The notes: a model not told the origin generated them from the sequence alone. DNA of 64,000 nt from Pirellulaceae bacterium (GCA_019636375.1 JAHBXS010000002.1:709621-773620); one strand, 5' to 3'. Shown: positions 47,776 to 58,110, counted from the first letter of the stretch. Numbers and translations: made by a program.

Positions 47776-49272
47776 ATGAGTGATTTAGTAACCACCGATC
47801 AACTCGCGCAGCGGATTCTCGAAAGCCGTTTGATGGAGTCCAAACAAATCGAGGAAGCCATGATGGCTGCTGGGGGGCGAACGGCACCGGCAGATGATTT
47901 CATTCGCTATCTCAACCAACACGAGCTTTTGACCAATTGGCAAACGCAGAGGCTGTTGGAAGGCCACCGTCGAGGATACTTTTACGGCAATTGGCGGATT
48001 TTATACATGGTTGGGCACGGGACTTTTGCTCGTGTCTATCGAGCCGTCCACATAAAAACTGGTGACATCAAAGCAGTTAAGGTCCTTCGCAATCGGTACT
48101 CAGACAGTGATGCCGTGCGAGAGCGGTTCATGCAGGAAGCCCGCACCGTGATGACCCTGCGTCACCCGAACATCGTCCCCATCCACGAAGTCGCAACCGA
48201 TCGCGGACGGATTTACATGGTGATGGATTTCGTCGAGGGTCAGAACCTTCGCGATTATGTGCGGGCACATGGGCGAATCAAACTTGTTACTGCCCTAACG
48301 ATCACTCGGGATCTCGCCGCCGGGCTCGACTATGCGTTCAAAAAAGGGATTACGCATCGCGACATGAAACTATCGAACGTGTTGCTCTCCAGCAAGGGAC
48401 AAGCCAAATTGGTGGACTTCGGGCTGGCGACCGTCAATGCCGACGTTGACGACGATGAAAAACAAGGGCCTCGCAGTATCGACTATGCGGGTCTCGAACG
48501 AGCAACCAATGCCAAACGCAACGATCCCCGCAGCGATATTTTTTTCCTGGGCTGCATGCTCTACCACATGATTAGTGGTGAGCCGCCCCTCAAGGAAACC
48601 CGTGAGCGGATGAAACGGATCGCACCCTCTCGATTTCGTGAGACACCTCCGATTGCCGCTCAAATCCCGAACTTGCCGACGCGCGTGGTCATCCTCGTCA
48701 ATCGAATGATGGACCTCAATCCCGAGAACCGAATCCAAACCGCTCATCAAGCTCAACGTGAAATTCAGTCGGCCGTCGATGCGATAACCCAAGGTGAGGC
48801 CGATATCTACGATCCAGAGTTGTCGCGTGCTCAAGCAGAAGAGTATGCGGAGATGATGCATCGTCAAGACGAAGGGCGAAACCGAGCGGTGATGCTCGTC
48901 GAGTCCGATACGAAACTGCAAGATCATTTCCGAGAGAAGCTAAAAGAAGTTGGCTTTCGGGTTCTGATTATCAGCAACCCTCAATCCGCCATTGATCGGT
49001 TCGCCCGCTTGGACCCAGCCGAAGACCGCCCGGCAGAATGCCTGATTTTTGGGACCACTGGTTTGGGGCTCGCAGGAGTGGAGGCATTCAACCGTTTTCA
49101 AGGCGAAATCATGTCGAGCATTCCTGCGATTCTGTTGATCGACCCCAAGCGGGACGGGCTCGCCTCACAAGCTGATCTCAGCTTGCCCAACCGCCGTATC
49201 GCAAACCTTCCCATCAAGATGAAGGAAGTCCGCAACCTCCTCGCCGAACTCCTCGCCGAACAAAAAGCGTAG
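47776..49272 (+). CDS. Ser/Thr protein kinase with C-terminal receiver-like domain
   Basis: 498 residues. An N-terminal planctomycete-type extension (residues 1-70, ending TQRLLEGHRRGYFYG) precedes the kinase domain: glycine loop GHGTFARVYRA, catalytic Lys in AVKVL, HRDMKLSN and DFG (VDFGLATV). The activation loop lacks an obvious phosphoacceptor Thr and ends in SIDYAGLERA. From about residue 375 a CheY-like fold follows (RAVMLVESDTKLQDHF, ILLIDPKRDG), but the Asp of strand 3 is replaced (CLIFGTTGLG), so it is a pseudo-receiver. No membrane helix, so cytoplasmic signalling. Confidence 0.86.
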   Translation: MSDLVTTDQLAQRILESRLMESKQIEEAMMAAGGRTAPADDFIRYLNQHELLTNWQTQRLLEGHRRGYFYGNWRILYMVGHGTFARVYRAVHIKTGDIKAVKVLRNRYSDSDAVRERFMQEARTVMTLRHPNIVPIHEVATDRGRIYMVMDFVEGQNLRDYVRAHGRIKLVTALTITRDLAAGLDYAFKKGITHRDMKLSNVLLSSKGQAKLVDFGLATVNADVDDDEKQGPRSIDYAGLERATNAKRNDPRSDIFFLGCMLYHMISGEPPLKETRERMKRIAPSRFRETPPIAAQIPNLPTRVVILVNRMMDLNPENRIQTAHQAQREIQSAVDAITQGEADIYDPELSRAQAEEYAEMMHRQDEGRNRAVMLVESDTKLQDHFREKLKEVGFRVLIISNPQSAIDRFARLDPAEDRPAECLIFGTTGLGLAGVEAFNRFQGEIMSSIPAILLIDPKRDGLASQADLSLPNRRIANLPIKMKEVRNLLAELLAEQKA

Positions 49273-49305
49273 GCAACGTGGACAAAACACCAGACGACAT
49301 ATAGT

Positions 49306-50178
49306 CTATTCGATCCCCTCGTCCTGTTCTGTCGCCCCCTTCTTCTGTAACCAAATCATTAACCCATTGCTGGGGCCCTCAACCCGTTCATATTTGAATT
49401 CTCCAAGTTTTCGATTCGCACGAATTTGCAAAAGCGGCAAGGGAATCATTAACGAAAACGCCTGCTCCAAATACGGTACGCTATTTTTCGAATCGACGCT
49501 TAAGCCAAAGAGCCCTCCGCCAAGTTGCCCTAACGTCTGGTCCAATATCCACTCGCTTTGCTCTTCAGAGACGGGGAATGACTTACCACGACAAATCGTA
49601 CCATGAGGTTGACTAATCTCCAGGTCAAGATGCACCACACCTTTATTGGCTGCCCGTTCCAACCGGACAATCAACAAAACCTCAACGGGCTCCTCTAAAT
49701 TCAATTTTGTGGAGTCGTCACTAATCGCAAGTCCCCGCCGACCCGTTTTTGATTTAAGGTCTGGCGAGAAAGACATCACGTTCGTCTTGGGCCACTCGTC
49801 TGTGGCACCATAGGGAGGAATGTTATCCATCGCCAAACAGATTTCCAATTCATCAATTTTCGGAATCGACAACCGCCAATACCAGGTGGCGGGGAGTCGA
49901 TGCGACTGAAGTCCCCCTAACTCTTGCGGCGGGCGTACATAGAAAACATAGGGTTGGCTTCGGTCAAGTGATTCTGGTAAGAGACCCAGCGAACGGCGAT
50001 AATAATTGGCTTCTGCAAGAGCATTGAAACCTTGCTGTTGGACGCTTTCAGCCAGGGCCATCGCCGCCGCAATTTTCTCTTCGCAAAGCCTCCGCTCACG
50101 CTGCACCTTCGACCATGCCGTAATTATCACGGCCACGACCAAGCCTAACCAAAACAACGTCGCAAGGCGAAATTTCAT
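49306..50178 (-). CDS. Membrane-anchored protein of unknown function
   Basis: 290 residues with one N-terminal helix (ATLFWLGLVVAVIITAW) and a short coiled-coil, then a beta-rich extracytoplasmic domain. No known family. Its ATG overlaps the stop of the TPR protein gene (ATGA at 50175-50178), so it is translationally coupled to it. Confidence 0.65.
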   Translation of the reverse strand: MKFRLATLFWLGLVVAVIITAWSKVQRERRLCEEKIAAAMALAESVQQQGFNALAEANYYRRSLGLLPESLDRSQPYVFYVRPPQELGGLQSHRLPATWYWRLSIPKIDELEICLAMDNIPPYGATDEWPKTNVMSFSPDLKSKTGRRGLAISDDSTKLNLEEPVEVLLIVRLERAANKGVVHLDLEISQPHGTICRGKSFPVSEEQSEWILDQTLGQLGGGLFGLSVDSKNSVPYLEQAFSLMIPLPLLQIRANRKLGEFKYERVEGPSNGLMIWLQKKGATEQDEGIE

Positions 50179-51179
50179 CGGGAATCGTCCCCCATCCGCT
50201 TGAGCTCTACCTCGGCAGCGATATACCCAAAGGCCGCTGGAGACGAACCGCTGACGACCGCTTCAAAAATCTCGCGGGCCTTCTGCCGATCACCCTGAAT
50301 CAAATACCAGTGCCCGACACCAAACCCATAAGTCGCCAACTCGACCCCAGGTGAAGAACTCGAAACGACTTCATCCATGCGGTTTTGATCGGTCGCCGTC
50401 AACGAAGGCAACAAATCCGTGGCTTGCAATTTCCCTTGGTACATCAACAGGCGTCGATGATAGGCGTGGTTCTCGATGATCGGCCATTCTGGCGTCACGT
50501 CTGCGATTAGTCGATCCGCTTCGTCGCGACGTTCTAGCCGACACAATGTCATGTACTGCCAATCGAGCGTGGCCACCCGCATGTCGGGGTTCTTGGACGC
50601 GGCCAAACATTTCTCGTAGGCATCCAAGGCCCGCTCGAAGTCCCCCAATAAAAACCTTGCCAACCCCAGATGGTACCAAATGTTTGTATGCAGGGTGCTG
50701 GTAGGAATTCCCGCCGCGTTGGGTTGGCCATCGGGCTCGACTTGATCCTCTAATCCTTCGATCAGTTTCGCTGCGGCTTCAAAATCATCAACTGCCTTTT
50801 CAAATTCGCGCAAAGAGACCCAGCGGTGCCCCCGATGCCGCAGGAACCGGGCGTCTTCAGGGAATTTTTCGTGGCCTTGTGAAAAAGTCTCGATGGCTTC
50901 TTGGTAGCGGCCCAAGTAAGCCAACCGCCTCCCTACCCAGATCAGCCTATCGGGATCGTTTGGGTTTGCCTCCCAATCTTTGATGGCCGCTTGGAGAGCA
51001 ACTTCAGCCTCGGAGGCAGTCGCACTTTTGGTGTCCTGTTGGGCGGATTGACTTTCGGAGTCTTGTTTCTGTTGGGCCACAAGTGTTGGAACCCAACCCA
51101 GCAGCGGAATTCCGATCAAACAGAAAACCGCTTTCAATCCCATTTGCCGGGAGAGATTCCTCGCTAATAAAAGAAGCAT
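50175..51179 (-). CDS. Secreted TPR-repeat protein
   Basis: 334 residues with an N-terminal hydrophobic signal (AVFCLIGIPLLGWVPTLVAQ) and several TPR-type helix pairs (RLAYLGRYQEAIETFSQGHE, RWVSLREFEKAVDDFEAAAK, GLARFLLGDFERALDAYEKC, GQGHWY-like end GVGHWYLIQGDRQKAREIFE). TPRs mediate protein contacts. The start may instead be MGLKAVFC, 12 codons later. It lies between a zinc-ribbon membrane protein gene and a membrane-anchored protein gene, all minus strand, probably one operon. Confidence 0.8.
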   Translation of the reverse strand: MLLLLARNLSRQMGLKAVFCLIGIPLLGWVPTLVAQQKQDSESQSAQQDTKSATASEAEVALQAAIKDWEANPNDPDRLIWVGRRLAYLGRYQEAIETFSQGHEKFPEDARFLRHRGHRWVSLREFEKAVDDFEAAAKLIEGLEDQVEPDGQPNAAGIPTSTLHTNIWYHLGLARFLLGDFERALDAYEKCLAASKNPDMRVATLDWQYMTLCRLERRDEADRLIADVTPEWPIIENHAYHRRLLMYQGKLQATDLLPSLTATDQNRMDEVVSSSSPGVELATYGFGVGHWYLIQGDRQKAREIFEAVVSGSSPAAFGYIAAEVELKRMGDDSR

Positions 51180-51209
51180 TTGCAGGAATTCCTCCGGAGG
51201 ATGAAGTGG

Positions 51210-51785
51210 TTATTTTTTTACGGTTCTTGGGTTTTTTCTCTTGCCAGTTTTTTGGTTTGGCAGGAAGAACGAAGTGACCGCCAAGAGCAAACCAAGTCCC
51301 CCTGCACCGAGCAGCCCCCAACTGATGTTTTTGAACAATGCTCCTGTTTGGCGGGTCGTTTTGATCGTCGAGGGTTGCCATGGGGGCAGGTCTTTGTTTT
51401 CCTCGAAAAATTGGTACCAACTTGCCCACAAATCTTCTTGAGTATTGAGTGAGTCAAAATATTCGGGGGGCACCGATTCAATATACATTTCGCCTAAAGC
51501 GATCATGCTGTTCGCGTATCCTTGCAGCAACCATCCGCAGACTCCTAACAAAGCCGCAGCAGCTATGCCAATCACAAAAAACCAGGGCTTCAATGGGTTG
51601 GGGATTGCCGTAGCCACTCGAGCGGTATCCTCCCCCACTGAGGGAAGGCGTTTGAGCTGGCCGATGGTTGGGACCTCAAGGCTGGCTTGGCATTTTCCGC
51701 AAGTCACAAATTGCCCAGCTTGACGGGGCTCGACGGAAATTTCCACTTGACACCCTGAGCATCGAAGTAAGTAGGCTTTGGTCAT
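51210..51785 (-). CDS. Zinc-ribbon membrane protein
   Basis: 191 residues. The N-terminus holds a two-knuckle zinc ribbon, CSGC...CGKC (LLRCSGCQVEISVEP, FVTCGKCQASLEV). Two membrane helices follow, near WFFVIGIAAAALLGVCGWLL and LLGAGGLGLLLAVTSFFL, with a soluble loop between. Such MJ0042/zf-ribbon membrane proteins are frequent in planctomycetes; the function is unknown. It is first in the three-gene minus-strand cluster. Confidence 0.72.
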   Translation of the reverse strand: MTKAYLLRCSGCQVEISVEPRQAGQFVTCGKCQASLEVPTIGQLKRLPSVGEDTARVATAIPNPLKPWFFVIGIAAAALLGVCGWLLQGYANSMIALGEMYIESVPPEYFDSLNTQEDLWASWYQFFEENKDLPPWQPSTIKTTRQTGALFKNISWGLLGAGGLGLLLAVTSFFLPNQKTGKRKNPRTVKK

Positions 51786-52615
51786 TAATCGCTTTGTTTA
51801 AATAGAAGCCAATGTGTCCTATGAAAATTCATTCTGGACCGCCACCCCGACGTAGCAATCACATCGCTTACCGACCTGCCACGCTCGCCGATCAGCCGCC
51901 GAATTAGGAACACGATGGGCTATTTTGGCGAGTTTTCTCGCTTTTTGCAAACCCTCAAGGCAATTTAATGGATCCTGAGCCCCCATTTTTGGCGAGTTGT
52001 CCAATAATTGGCGATTGATAGCAACCTATGCGGATTTACGCGGAAAACGAGGACATTTTGACCTGCTTTTTGAAAATCACTGGACCTTGGAAAAATTGAG
52101 AGTAGAATTTGTTCATCACGCTAGTTGATTAACGCTCTTGCTGTGTTTCAGCCCAATAAAAAATCTGCAGCGATTTTATCAACTCGATGATGCTCCTGTT
52201 GCGTATACAGCAACACCCTTAAGGAGCAACCGGGTCCCCGGTGACGAGGCAGCCGCAGGGATGCGAAGAGCAGGGATTGATGACCACTTCGATGATGATC
52301 GTTACCATAACGATCACCTAGATGATGATCGTCACAACAGGGACAGGGCTGTTGTTTAGGAAAAACTTTGTGCTTTGCGGAGTTATTGTGAAACCACCGC
52401 GAGTCGCCAAGGTTTAACTAAACGGAATTCTTTTACAAATTTCGATCTGCGCGTTCGACGTGCAAAATCGGTGGTAGACTAAACTTGTGTCGGCATTCCA
52501 TGACTGGCTTGAATGATTATATTTTTCGGCCCCAGATGCATGCATCTCTGGGCTGCCGTCTTGCCGCGCCGACCCCCAGAACAAATCAGTCCAATTAACA
52601 CTTAGGAGTTCTCCC
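51786..52615. promoter_or_regulatory. Long leader/intergenic region upstream of the sigma factor
   Basis: 830 bp without a convincing gene. Near the right end are two hairpins: GATCGTTA-CCA-TAACGATC at 52297-52315, and ACAACAG-N8-CTGTTGT at 52334-52355. The same area repeats GATGATGATCGT twice. A 73-codon frame through it (52138-52359) is low-complexity and probably not a gene. It may be a structured 5' leader controlling rpoD expression. AGGAG at 52603 precedes the TTG start by eight bases. Confidence 0.45.
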
Positions 52616-54181
52616 TTGTACGACGTAATCCTTGATGATTTTGAGGAAGAAACAACACGCCGCCCAATGCTAAATCGACCGTTCGATGAAACGGTCGTGG
52701 ATGATGTTGACGATGACGATCGCTCCGATCCCATCATTGAATCTGATGATGATGATGGGGATGTTGAAATTAATGCCGCTGATCTGCTGTCAGGCCTTGG
52801 CGATGTCGATACCTGGACCGACGACCCTGTGCGGATGTATCTCACGCAGATGGGCGAAATCCCGTTGTTGACCCGGCCCCAAGAAATCACACTTGCCAAA
52901 CGAATTGAAAAGACTCGCCGCGAATTCCGCACAAAGCTTTTGGAATGTGACTACGTAATCCAAGCGGCTTTTAAAACCCTTCGCCGAGTCCATGCTGGCG
53001 AGTTGCCGTTTGACCGTACCGTCCAAGTCTCCGTGACCGACCGCCTTGAGAAGGAACAAATTCTCGGACGGATTCCACATAACTTGAACACCCTGACCGT
53101 TCTCTTAAAACGGAATCGCCGTGACTTCTTGGTGGCCTATTCCAAGAGCCGCTCCAAGGCCGAACGTCGGGCCGCTTGGCTGTCCCTCGCTCGTCGCCGT
53201 CGCCGCGCTGTCCGCCTCGTCGAAGAACTTGGCTTGCGAACCCAACGCATCGAAGCCCTGATTTCGACCATCGAGAAATTCAGCCATATCGTCGATGATT
53301 TGCAACGCAAGATCGCCGAACACAAGGCCGCTCGTGGTCCCGCCATCGAACGCAAGCCTTGGATCAAGGAAATGCGAACGGTCCTGATCGCTTGCCAAGA
53401 GACCCCAACCAGTCTCCGCAACCGCGTGGCCCAGGTCAAAAAAGTCTACTCGGAATACCAACAAGCCAAACGCGAACTTTCCGAAGGGAATTTGCGATTG
53501 GTTGTATCCATCGCCAAAAAATATCGCAACCGCGGCTTGAGCTTTTTGGATTTGATCCAAGAAGGAAACGCGGGCCTAATGCGAGCCGTCGATAAGTTTG
53601 AATACCGCCGCGGTTTCAAATTCTGTACTTACGCCACGTGGTGGATTCGCCAAGCGATCACTCGTGCCGTCGCCGACCAAAGCCGCACGATTCGCATTCC
53701 TGTCCACATGGTCGAAACGATGTCCCGGGTCCGCGCCGTCTCGCGACAACTCCTGCAACAACTTGGTCGCGAGCCTACCCTGGAAGAAATCGCCCGCAAG
53801 TCGGAGACGACCATCGAGGAAGCCCGCCGTGTGCTGGCCATGAGTCGCTATCCGATCAGCCTCGACCGCCCCGTCGGGAACAGCGAAGACAGCCAATTCG
53901 GCGACTTGCTCCCGGACGGTGAAGCCGAGAACCCCTCGCTGGGCGCGGCGCAAGAAATGCTCCGCCGCCGCATCGACAAGGTCCTCAAGACCCTAAGCTA
54001 TCGCGAGCGTGAGATCATCAAGCTGCGTTACGGTTTGGGAGACGGTTACAGCTACACGCTAGAAGAAGTCGGTCACATTTTCAAAGTGACCCGCGAGCGG
54101 ATTCGCCAGATCGAAGCCAAGGCCGTCCGCAAGCTCCAACAACCCAGCCGCAGCCAGGAACTCGTCGGCTTCCTCGACTAA
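52616..54181 (+). CDS. rpoD: RNA polymerase sigma-70 factor, primary (RpoD/SigA) type
   Basis: 521 residues from a TTG start with AGGAG eight bases upstream. A very acidic N-terminus (residues 1-66, [17 protein letters not shown]) precedes region 1.2 ([20 protein letters not shown]). Region 2 is at about 290-360 ([29 protein letters not shown]), region 3 at 365-410, and region 4 ends with the HTH ([20 protein letters not shown]). The 190-residue spacer between 1.2 and 2 is the non-conserved region of primary sigma factors. It directs RNA polymerase to housekeeping promoters. Confidence 0.93.
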   Translation: MYDVILDDFEEETTRRPMLNRPFDETVVDDVDDDDRSDPIIESDDDDGDVEINAADLLSGLGDVDTWTDDPVRMYLTQMGEIPLLTRPQEITLAKRIEKTRREFRTKLLECDYVIQAAFKTLRRVHAGELPFDRTVQVSVTDRLEKEQILGRIPHNLNTLTVLLKRNRRDFLVAYSKSRSKAERRAAWLSLARRRRRAVRLVEELGLRTQRIEALISTIEKFSHIVDDLQRKIAEHKAARGPAIERKPWIKEMRTVLIACQETPTSLRNRVAQVKKVYSEYQQAKRELSEGNLRLVVSIAKKYRNRGLSFLDLIQEGNAGLMRAVDKFEYRRGFKFCTYATWWIRQAITRAVADQSRTIRIPVHMVETMSRVRAVSRQLLQQLGREPTLEEIARKSETTIEEARRVLAMSRYPISLDRPVGNSEDSQFGDLLPDGEAENPSLGAAQEMLRRRIDKVLKTLSYREREIIKLRYGLGDGYSYTLEEVGHIFKVTRERIRQIEAKAVRKLQQPSRSQELVGFLD

Positions 54182-54213
54182 GCCCCACTGCGACCAACTC
54201 CATCAAAACCCCC

Positions 54214-54243
54214 AGGCGTGCCCACTCGGTCACGCCTTTTTTA
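54214..54243 (+). terminator. Rho-independent terminator of rpoD
   Basis: Stem AGGCGTG / CACGCCT with a 10-base loop and a run of Ts that overlaps the stop codon of the convergent DUF499 gene. Confidence 0.88.
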
Positions 54244-57200
54244 TTCGGAAATGGCTCCCAAACCTTTCCGAATACTATTCAGTATCTCGTTTATTGAACT
54301 AACTGATTCAGGATTGGGCTTGGTACTCCCATCACCAATTGTGATTTTAATCTCGAATTCGACCGGAATAGCCAACTTGTTTTTTACCTCAAGTAATTGA
54401 GGAATTGCGTCTGCCAAATCTTGAATTTCTGAAGGCTCGAGCTGACTTTGTACGAACAACCTCTTGCCATCCTTTTCTGCGACAAATCTTGGCTCACCAT
54501 CACTTTGCACCGACAAACCGATCTCAGATGCACCTTGCTTTTGGATTTTCAATACCACATTGTTTGCCCCCGATAGTTCACAAGGCCAAGCGGCAGAGCC
54601 ATCATCTAACGAAATAAACCGAGCTTGGATGGCACCACTGATAACATCTCGTACCGTTTTCCAGGGCAGCGTGTTACCATTGGCTTGGGATAGGGAGGTG
54701 GCGATTGCGAGCGCATTGGTTGCACCATCTTTCCATGCTGATGACAAAGTCTCCGGTAAGATCGCGGTCGCGGGAATGGTATCAGGCGGTATCCGTAGTT
54801 TGGCTGCCGGTGTCAATACTCCAGCAGGAATGGACTCTGCCAATAAACTGGCTGGACCAGATAGCACCCATACTTTCCCGTCCGCAACCGCATCACCAAT
54901 AGCGGCCTCAACGACTTCCGCCGAGGCCTTAGGGACTGTCACTGGCTCTGTAAAACTACCTCGGTCGATTTGCACCACTCGCTGACCGCTAAAATAGTCC
55001 AGGACATTTTGGAAGTTAATCTCATCACCTTGCCATAACTCTGGCAACACCCCTGAGGCCAGCAATCCACCGGAAATCTCGGCTAACTCAGCCGCTTCGG
55101 GAAGCACTAACTCCAATGCTGGATCGGACAGTGCCGCAGTGTCGGGCCGAGAACGCCACCACGTTCGGAAGGTCCTATCGGGGCGAGTCAGTTTCAAAAC
55201 GAACGTACCCTGAACGCACCCCTCGACCAACGTCTCTACAATCGCCTGAGACTTCAGCATTTTGGGGAGATGCGGCAACTGAGCAAACGCTCCGGCCAAA
55301 TCCTTAACCCGACGACTGGTCTCACCTCCCCGCCAAAGGTTGTAAGGGCCGTCAGGCAATAATGCCTCGGCCGTGATCGCGGTATCCTGTACCCTTGATC
55401 GCCCATCCAGCTTGATGGTTAAAAAATGAGGTTCATCGCTGACGGTTAGCTTGAACGCCTGAACCTCGTCTTTGTCGGAGACCGTCACAACGATGCAGTA
55501 AGCCTGCCGAATCGCATCGGGAATACGTCCTTTGGCTTTATCGATGTTGATTCGCAAAGTCTGAAGTCTAGCCACATCGACCGACCCCTTTTGCTTCTTT
55601 TCTTCATCGCTTTTGGGTGTCAACTCGTCGAGCACCCGTTCCCAAGCGAGAAAATCGCGAATGCGAGACTCCGCAATGCTCAACCCATCTCTAGACGGAG
55701 TCAACAAGATTACGGAGTTCCGAAATACTCGAGGCTTATCGGAACTTGTGGTTTCGTCAATGAACCGTCGAGCTTCCGAACTCGGCTTACCTGATTCCGA
55801 GGCGGCACTGGGTAACATCACGGCATAGTGAAACAACCCATCATCCTCGATGTCCTTTGGCTTGGTGGGCAGCGTATGGACGCGAACTCCGGAAGCCGAT
55901 GCACCCGTGGTTAAAGACTTGACTTTTCCGATTTCATCCAGCAATCGCGCCTTCACAACATCGTCCGAAATCTGTGCGGCTGCTGCCGATTGCATCTGGT
56001 TCAAGTTCGGACGATTTCCCAATCGCCATTCACTCGGTAAACTCCCCTCCTTTTCTGGCATGTTGGCATCATCCAGCCAATAGCTATTTCTGGCCCAGCG
56101 AGACAAGCCCTTTTCCAGCTCGATTTTGTCTGGACGACACGGGCCAACCAACAGCATCAAGTCGCGTGTTTTCGCGCTACGGCCAGTCGGCTGTGAATGC
56201 AAGAACGTGGCCATCGCGGCTTGCTCGACTTCTCGCAATTTCAAACCGACGGATTCGGACTGAACCTGTTTTGCACTTTCCAGTTCATTCTCCAAAATCC
56301 CTGTCCAGCGAGTGGCATTTCCATCACTCACAATCGTATCGGCAATCGAAACCAGCTCCCGACCCGCCTCAGAGAGTCCCGATTTCTTAGGACCATTTAG
56401 AAAGACGGCGGGGCCAACGAGTGGACTGTCATCCCATTGGCAGGCTTCCCGTAATGCCAACGCAAAAGTCCGCAGCACCCCTCGCGTCTTTTGAAACCGC
56501 TCGATCCCTGCCGACCACTTGCTATAAAAGACTTCCGTCAATTCGGGATGAAACGGAAAACTCCTGATATACTTCTCTTCTGCAACTGCTCCCTGTTTCG
56601 CGGTTTGATCGTCTAGCGTGCCAATCCCCTTCAAAGCTGCAATTACATGTTGTGGCCATGTTCCCCGCAACTCAACCGACTTGGGATCGAACAAGCGCCG
56701 GCGCAGAACTTCTGCCACGTCATCTTTCTCAACTGGCTGAACCGCTTCCTCCCGTTGCCGTTGAAAAATGTCGTACATGTCTGACACAATCTTCTTGCCC
56801 AGCGCATCGGCTTGATCCTTCGGTTCACTGGAAAGTAACGACGCAACGATACAGCATTTCTCAACCTTCGCAGCCGCCTGAGTCAAATATTGAAAGAACC
56901 CGATCAATATGTCCAGGAATCCGGGTTCCGTGTGGCAACGAACCTTGGCGTACAGCAAAACTTCGTCCAGCAGAATCAATGTTCCCATTCCCTCTTTCAG
57001 AGGCATTGAGAGCAGCTTGGTCAATAAACTTTCCGCTGGTGGTGTATTTCGCTCTTCCGCTTTTCCTTCAGCGTGAAGCAGCTTCAGCCCCTCGTCCCCA
57101 GCAATCTGATAAGCCAGCAAACTCCAGGGCTGTTTCAGTTGCCGGATACTTCCATCGGGCGCTCGAACCTCGAGCCCCGTTTCCACATCCAGCTTGTCGA

Positions 57201-57606
57201 AACAAAGTGCTGCCACTCGGGCTCGCGGAGGAGTCTGCCCGATCGTTCCGGCGAACTCTTTCACCGCCGGCAAATCCGGCAAATTGTCCGGGTCATGCAC
57301 CAGATGCCGCATGGTGATCAATGTGTGCGTTTTGCCACCGCCGTAGGTCAGCTCGAGCTGACGAACGGCTTTGTCGTTTAGTCCGGCGATCCGCAATGCC
57401 ACCTCCCTCACGAGATTACGCAAATTGTGGGTTGGAAACGTCAAGGCAAAGAACTCTTCCGGTTTTTCGTAAATCGGACGTTTGCCGTTCTGCATCATGA
57501 CCTCGTACAAGTCCGCCGCAAACATGTGCAGGGGCAGGTCGCCCGACTTCAGGTCGTCTCGCAGCTTGACCACTTCGTGCCAGCGATTCCAGGGTAGTTT
57601 CTTCAT
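54241..57606 (-). CDS. DUF499 P-loop ATPase
   Basis: 1121 residues. Walker A variant YGGGKTHT at residues 88-95 and Walker B LILLDEV at about 210-216 mark the DUF499 (COG1483) AAA+ ATPase. The rest is a long alpha/beta body without other recognisable domains; the C-terminal 100 residues are a separate beta-rich unit. DUF499 genes repeatedly sit with DUF1156 methylase genes in defence-type neighbourhoods; their biochemical role is not established. AAGGA precedes the ATG. It is the last gene of the right-hand operon, 45 bp after the four-helix-bundle gene. Confidence 0.85.
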   Translation of the reverse strand: MKKLPWNRWHEVVKLRDDLKSGDLPLHMFAADLYEVMMQNGKRPIYEKPEEFFALTFPTHNLRNLVREVALRIAGLNDKAVRQLELTYGGGKTHTLITMRHLVHDPDNLPDLPAVKEFAGTIGQTPPRARVAALCFDKLDVETGLEVRAPDGSIRQLKQPWSLLAYQIAGDEGLKLLHAEGKAEERNTPPAESLLTKLLSMPLKEGMGTLILLDEVLLYAKVRCHTEPGFLDILIGFFQYLTQAAAKVEKCCIVASLLSSEPKDQADALGKKIVSDMYDIFQRQREEAVQPVEKDDVAEVLRRRLFDPKSVELRGTWPQHVIAALKGIGTLDDQTAKQGAVAEEKYIRSFPFHPELTEVFYSKWSAGIERFQKTRGVLRTFALALREACQWDDSPLVGPAVFLNGPKKSGLSEAGRELVSIADTIVSDGNATRWTGILENELESAKQVQSESVGLKLREVEQAAMATFLHSQPTGRSAKTRDLMLLVGPCRPDKIELEKGLSRWARNSYWLDDANMPEKEGSLPSEWRLGNRPNLNQMQSAAAAQISDDVVKARLLDEIGKVKSLTTGASASGVRVHTLPTKPKDIEDDGLFHYAVMLPSAASESGKPSSEARRFIDETTSSDKPRVFRNSVILLTPSRDGLSIAESRIRDFLAWERVLDELTPKSDEEKKQKGSVDVARLQTLRINIDKAKGRIPDAIRQAYCIVVTVSDKDEVQAFKLTVSDEPHFLTIKLDGRSRVQDTAITAEALLPDGPYNLWRGGETSRRVKDLAGAFAQLPHLPKMLKSQAIVETLVEGCVQGTFVLKLTRPDRTFRTWWRSRPDTAALSDPALELVLPEAAELAEISGGLLASGVLPELWQGDEINFQNVLDYFSGQRVVQIDRGSFTEPVTVPKASAEVVEAAIGDAVADGKVWVLSGPASLLAESIPAGVLTPAAKLRIPPDTIPATAILPETLSSAWKDGATNALAIATSLSQANGNTLPWKTVRDVISGAIQARFISLDDGSAAWPCELSGANNVVLKIQKQGASEIGLSVQSDGEPRFVAEKDGKRLFVQSQLEPSEIQDLADAIPQLLEVKNKLAIPVEFEIKITIGDGSTKPNPESVSSINEILNSIRKGLGAISE

Positions 57607-57651
57607 TTGGGATCCTTTTCGATGTTCGGAATGTTATTGTTCGGTTGAACG

Positions 57652-58110
57652 TCATTTTGTTTTCGGGTGATGACGCGGGGAGAGGGGGGACGCGGAGACG
57701 CGGGGAGAGGGGGAAGTAGAGGAGGTGCGGTTGGCTCCGACGACCCATTGTTCTGGATGTTCGATCATTGTGACTAACTGGCCCAGGATTTGTTCATATT
57801 GTTGATCGAGTTGTTCGGCGTCAGTTTTGGACAGAAATCCGCAACGCAGTGCAAATTCGATCCAAGTCTGTGATTCAGCCGCTTCACTTTCGGAGTCGTT
57901 AAGTTTGGCAACAAATGCCGCAGCGTAACGACGCTTCCTCCACGCCTCCGCGATATTGGCTGCCACCGAGCGCGACGATCTTCGAAATTGGTCGGTCAAC
58001 GAATACTTTTCCTCAGCCGGAAATCGTTTCGACAATTCAAACACTTGCATTGCCGCATCCATCGCGTTCTGCCAAACTCTCAATTCCTTAAACGACCTAA
58101 TATTCGCCAT
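57652..58110 (-). CDS. Four-helix-bundle (S23/IVP-like) protein
   Basis: 152 residues from ATG 58110. FKELRVWQNAMDAAMQVFEL, LTDQFRRSSRSVAANIAEAW and the final helices match the four-helix bundle family (TIGR02436) known from 23S rRNA intervening sequences. The core ends near VVGANRTSS; the last 20 or so residues (PSPRVSASPLSPRHHP) are translated from a GC-rich repeat, so the original stop has been lost or moved. The same repeat also precedes the start codon. It interrupts the spacing between the Fic and DUF499 genes and may be an insertion. Confidence 0.85.
   Translation of the reverse strand: MANIRSFKELRVWQNAMDAAMQVFELSKRFPAEEKYSLTDQFRRSSRSVAANIAEAWRKRRYAAAFVAKLNDSESEAAESQTWIEFALRCGFLSKTDAEQLDQQYEQILGQLVTMIEHPEQWVVGANRTSSTSPSPRVSASPLSPRHHPKTK
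57672..57712. repeat. GC-rich short repeat, 3' flank of four-helix gene
   Basis: Units of the type GACGCGG/GGGGAGA in an imperfect 7-8-bp period. It encodes the C-terminal tail of the four-helix-bundle protein. Confidence 0.85.

Noticed and set aside
52138-52359. 73-codon ORF upstream of rpoD with Asp/His/Arg-rich repeats
   Set aside because: Alternative start codon, low complexity caused by DNA palindromes; kept only as part of the leader description.
51786-52615. tRNA or rRNA genes in the long gap before rpoD
   Set aside because: No cloverleaf pattern or T-loop consensus and no rRNA-like sequence seen.
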